From the NCBI RefSeq assembly GCF_007859945.1, contig NZ_SJPQ01000001.1:372001-436000 (forward strand): a DNA stretch of 64,000 bases. Reading direction: 5' to 3'. The translations under genes were made by a program, and so were the position numbers. Of this stretch, positions 61,326-64,000 are shown piece after piece. Each line of letters starts with the position of its first letter. Positions within the stretch are counted from its first letter, which is position 1. The DNA comes from Pseudobythopirellula maris. GTDB taxonomy: Bacteria; Planctomycetota; Planctomycetia; Pirellulales; Lacipirellulaceae. The notes beneath the pieces were generated by a model. The model was not told the origin of the DNA and did not search any database. It was given only the letters and a program-made list of their open reading frames with translations.

Positions 61326-62228
61326 TTACAACCCGCCCGTGGGCGTTTCAGCGCGGAACTGCTCAACCGCTTCGGCGGCCGCCGCACGGACGGCGTCTTG
61401 CCAATCGCGGCCGGCGTGCTCGGGCTTGGCATGGGCGAAGATCACGCCGCGCGAGCTGTTCACCACGGCGCCGAGGCCGTTGGCGTCAAAACCGCCTGCC
61501 GTGTCGGCCGCGCTGCCCCCCTGGGCGCCGAAGCCGGGGATCAAGAACCACGTGTGCGGCATCGCCGCACGCAGCTCGGCGAGTTGCTCCGGGTAGGTCG
61601 CCCCGACCACGGCGCCGGCGACGCCGTAGCCGCAGTCGGCCGCAGCAGCGGCGGCGAGCGACTCGACGTGCTCGCCGACGTGGCGGTAGAGAGGCCGGCC
61701 GTCGATCTGGCGGTCTTGCCAGAGCTTGCCGCCGGGGTTCGAGGTCTTCACCAGCACAAACACGCCGGCGTCGCGCTCGGCGGCCAGCTTGGTGAACGGC
61801 TCGAGGCTGTCGTCGCCGAGGTAAGGGCTGACCGTGAGGGCGTCGCCGCCCCAGGCGGACGAACGTCCCAACCAGCCATCGGCGTACGCCTCGGCCGTGG
61901 AGCCGATGTCGTTCCGTTTGCCGTCGACGCAGACCAACAGGCCGGCCGCGCGGGCGTGCTCGATCACGGCGCCGAGCGCCCCCATCCCCGCCGGCCCAAG
62001 CTGCTCAAAGAACGCCGCTTGCGGCTTAACGATCGGCGTGAGGTCGGCCACCGCATCAACCACGCCGCAGCAGAAGACGCGGAACGACTCGGCCACCACG
62101 GCAGGAGGCGCCTCGGCCTCGGGGCGAATCGCGTCCGGCAGCGAAGCGAGCCGCGGGTCGAGACCGACCATCAGCGGGCTACGCTTGGCGCGGACCGCGG
62201 CGGCGAGGGCGTCCATGAAGTGGGGCAT
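61326..62228 (-). CDS. pyrF: Orotidine 5'-phosphate decarboxylase, type 2
   Basis: About 300 residues from ATG 62228 (MPHFMDALAAAV). The catalytic DxKxxD array is present as VDGKRNDIGSTAEAY (Lys104, Asp107), with LMVGLDPRLASLP, PIVKPQAAFFEQLG and the phosphate-binding region FLIPGFGAQGG. It catalyses the last step of UMP synthesis, OMP to UMP. Its length and insert pattern match the longer type 2 branch. It lies between atpC and the RND adaptor. The neighbourhood gives no functional clue. Confidence 0.93.
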   Translation of the reverse strand: MPHFMDALAAAVRAKRSPLMVGLDPRLASLPDAIRPEAEAPPAVVAESFRVFCCGVVDAVADLTPIVKPQAAFFEQLGPAGMGALGAVIEHARAAGLLVCVDGKRNDIGSTAEAYADGWLGRSSAWGGDALTVSPYLGDDSLEPFTKLAAERDAGVFVLVKTSNPGGKLWQDRQIDGRPLYRHVGEHVESLAAAAAADCGYGVAGAVVGATYPEQLAELRAAMPHTWFLIPGFGAQGGSAADTAGGFDANGLGAVVNSSRGVIFAHAKPEHAGRDWQDAVRAAAAEAVEQFRAETPTGGL

Positions 62229-62329
62229 CGCTTCCAACCTCGGGAGCCTAGTGTTTGATCGCATGGGTCGGCGGCGCTAGCCAGCACAACCACGGCGGAA
62301 CGCACGCTGCGATCGCACGCAGAAAGAGT

Positions 62330-62758
62330 TCAGCTCTTCGCCGCCACGCGGATCTGGCCGCGGGCCCGCATCACCGCTTTGTCGCGGAGCTCGATCTCGT
62401 CGGAGCCCGACGCCTTGCGAGAGAGCGCCTCGTCCAGCTTTGCTTGGGCGGCGGCGGCGTCGACCTGGTCGACCGGCAACGCCCGGTCGGTCATGACCGA
62501 CACGAGGTTGTCGGCCACTTGGACAAACCCGCCGTCGACGTAGAGGCGAGTGAGATCGGAGCCCCACTTCAGGCGGAGCTCGCCGTAGCCCAGGCGCCCG
62601 ATCATCGGGGCGTGGTTGGCCAGCACGCCGATCTCGCCGTCGAACAGAGGCAGCACGAGCGAATCGCCGTCGGCCTCGAGCACGGTCGCCTCGGGCGTGA
62701 CCACGGTCACGCGTATCAGGCCGGGGGCGGGGCTGGAGCTGAGGTCTTGTTCTGACAT
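62330..62758 (-). CDS. atpC: ATP synthase epsilon subunit
   Basis: A protein of 142 residues with the N-terminal beta-sandwich (IRVTVVTPEATVLEADGDSL, FDGEIGVLANHAPMIGRLGY, YVDGGFVQVADNLVSVMTDR) and the C-terminal helical hairpin (about 95-135). It is the central-stalk subunit of F1 and an inhibitor of ATP hydrolysis. It follows atpD as in the usual atp operon order, but the gap is 84 bp and is filled by a repeat. Confidence 0.94.
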   Translation of the reverse strand: MSEQDLSSSPAPGLIRVTVVTPEATVLEADGDSLVLPLFDGEIGVLANHAPMIGRLGYGELRLKWGSDLTRLYVDGGFVQVADNLVSVMTDRALPVDQVDAAAAQAKLDEALSRKASGSDEIELRDKAVMRARGQIRVAAKS

Positions 62759-62772
62759 GGCGATTGGCTTTA

Positions 62773-62838
62773 AGCGGTTAGCAGTTAGCGAGCGGTTGGC
62801 CAGCCGTGAGCTAACAGCTAACGGCCAATAGCTAACAG
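62773..62838. repeat. 'GTTAGC' repeat between atpD and atpC
   Basis: The words GCGGTTAGCAGTTAGCG (from 62773) and GAGCTAACAGCTAACGG, AATAGCTAACAG (to 62838) are arranged in opposite orientation and fill nearly the whole atpD-atpC gap. They could fold into an imperfect hairpin in the operon mRNA. Confidence 0.6.
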
Positions 62839-62842
62839 CCGA

Positions 62843-64000
<1,158 letters not shown>

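Overview
The window reads as one contiguous, GC-rich chromosomal segment of a planctomycete, most likely order Pirellulales and close to the Lacipirellulaceae. This is an inference from content: a DUF1559 pseudopilin-like protein (10994-12082), a LamG protein with dockerin-like repeats and a PEP-CTERM tail (12106-13395), a DUF1080 protein, a secreted PQQ-type propeller, a short 'FSLRTF' membrane protein, and many palindromic intergenic repeats. There are no tRNA or rRNA genes, no CRISPR array, no transposase gene and no phage genes. Most genes look vertically inherited.

Layout. 74-4984 (minus): a tight signalling cassette of a RedB/thioredoxin-like membrane protein, a hybrid histidine kinase and an HD-GYP response regulator. 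5176-5330: a 155-nt imperfect palindrome that resembles a MITE. 5430-10759 (minus): a marR-adaptor-RND efflux operon whose pump has two unusual insertions. 10994-13395 (minus): the DUF1559 and LamG/PEP-CTERM surface proteins. 13740-18376 (plus): a two-component pair made of a propeller-sensor hybrid kinase and a FixJ-like regulator. 18724-25912: secreted proteins, including DUF1080, a PQQ propeller, a 965-residue multi-repeat protein ending in a CGPC thioredoxin fold, and a pectinesterase/acetylesterase fusion.

27179-34298 is a reductive pyrimidine (uracil) degradation cluster: PreA-type dihydropyrimidine dehydrogenase, an AGXT2-like beta-alanine aminotransferase, a uracil/xanthine permease, beta-ureidopropionase and, divergently, methylmalonate/malonate-semialdehyde dehydrogenase. 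Together these would turn uracil into acetyl-CoA. Dihydropyrimidinase and PreT are not in the window. Every gap of this cluster holds a palindromic repeat, of four different kinds in five gaps. Next come pabB, a FabD-like acyltransferase and a CBS-pair protein.

38128-49416 (plus) is a compact type II secretion / type IV pilus-like operon: a degenerate receiver protein, GspE, GspF, six pilin-like proteins, a fused PilM-PilN (GspL-like) protein, a PilO/GspM-like protein, a secretin with a Cys-rich tail, and a PilP/GspC-like protein. There is no prepilin peptidase. It is the best candidate here for a poorly described system. 49438-54656 (minus) is an ABC-2 transporter operon with a large periplasmic partner. 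54888-56081 is a secreted GH5 glycosidase. 56646-61204 (minus) is a second, conventional AcrAB-like RND operon. 61326-64000 (minus) carries pyrF, atpC and the 3' part of atpD, which runs off the right edge.
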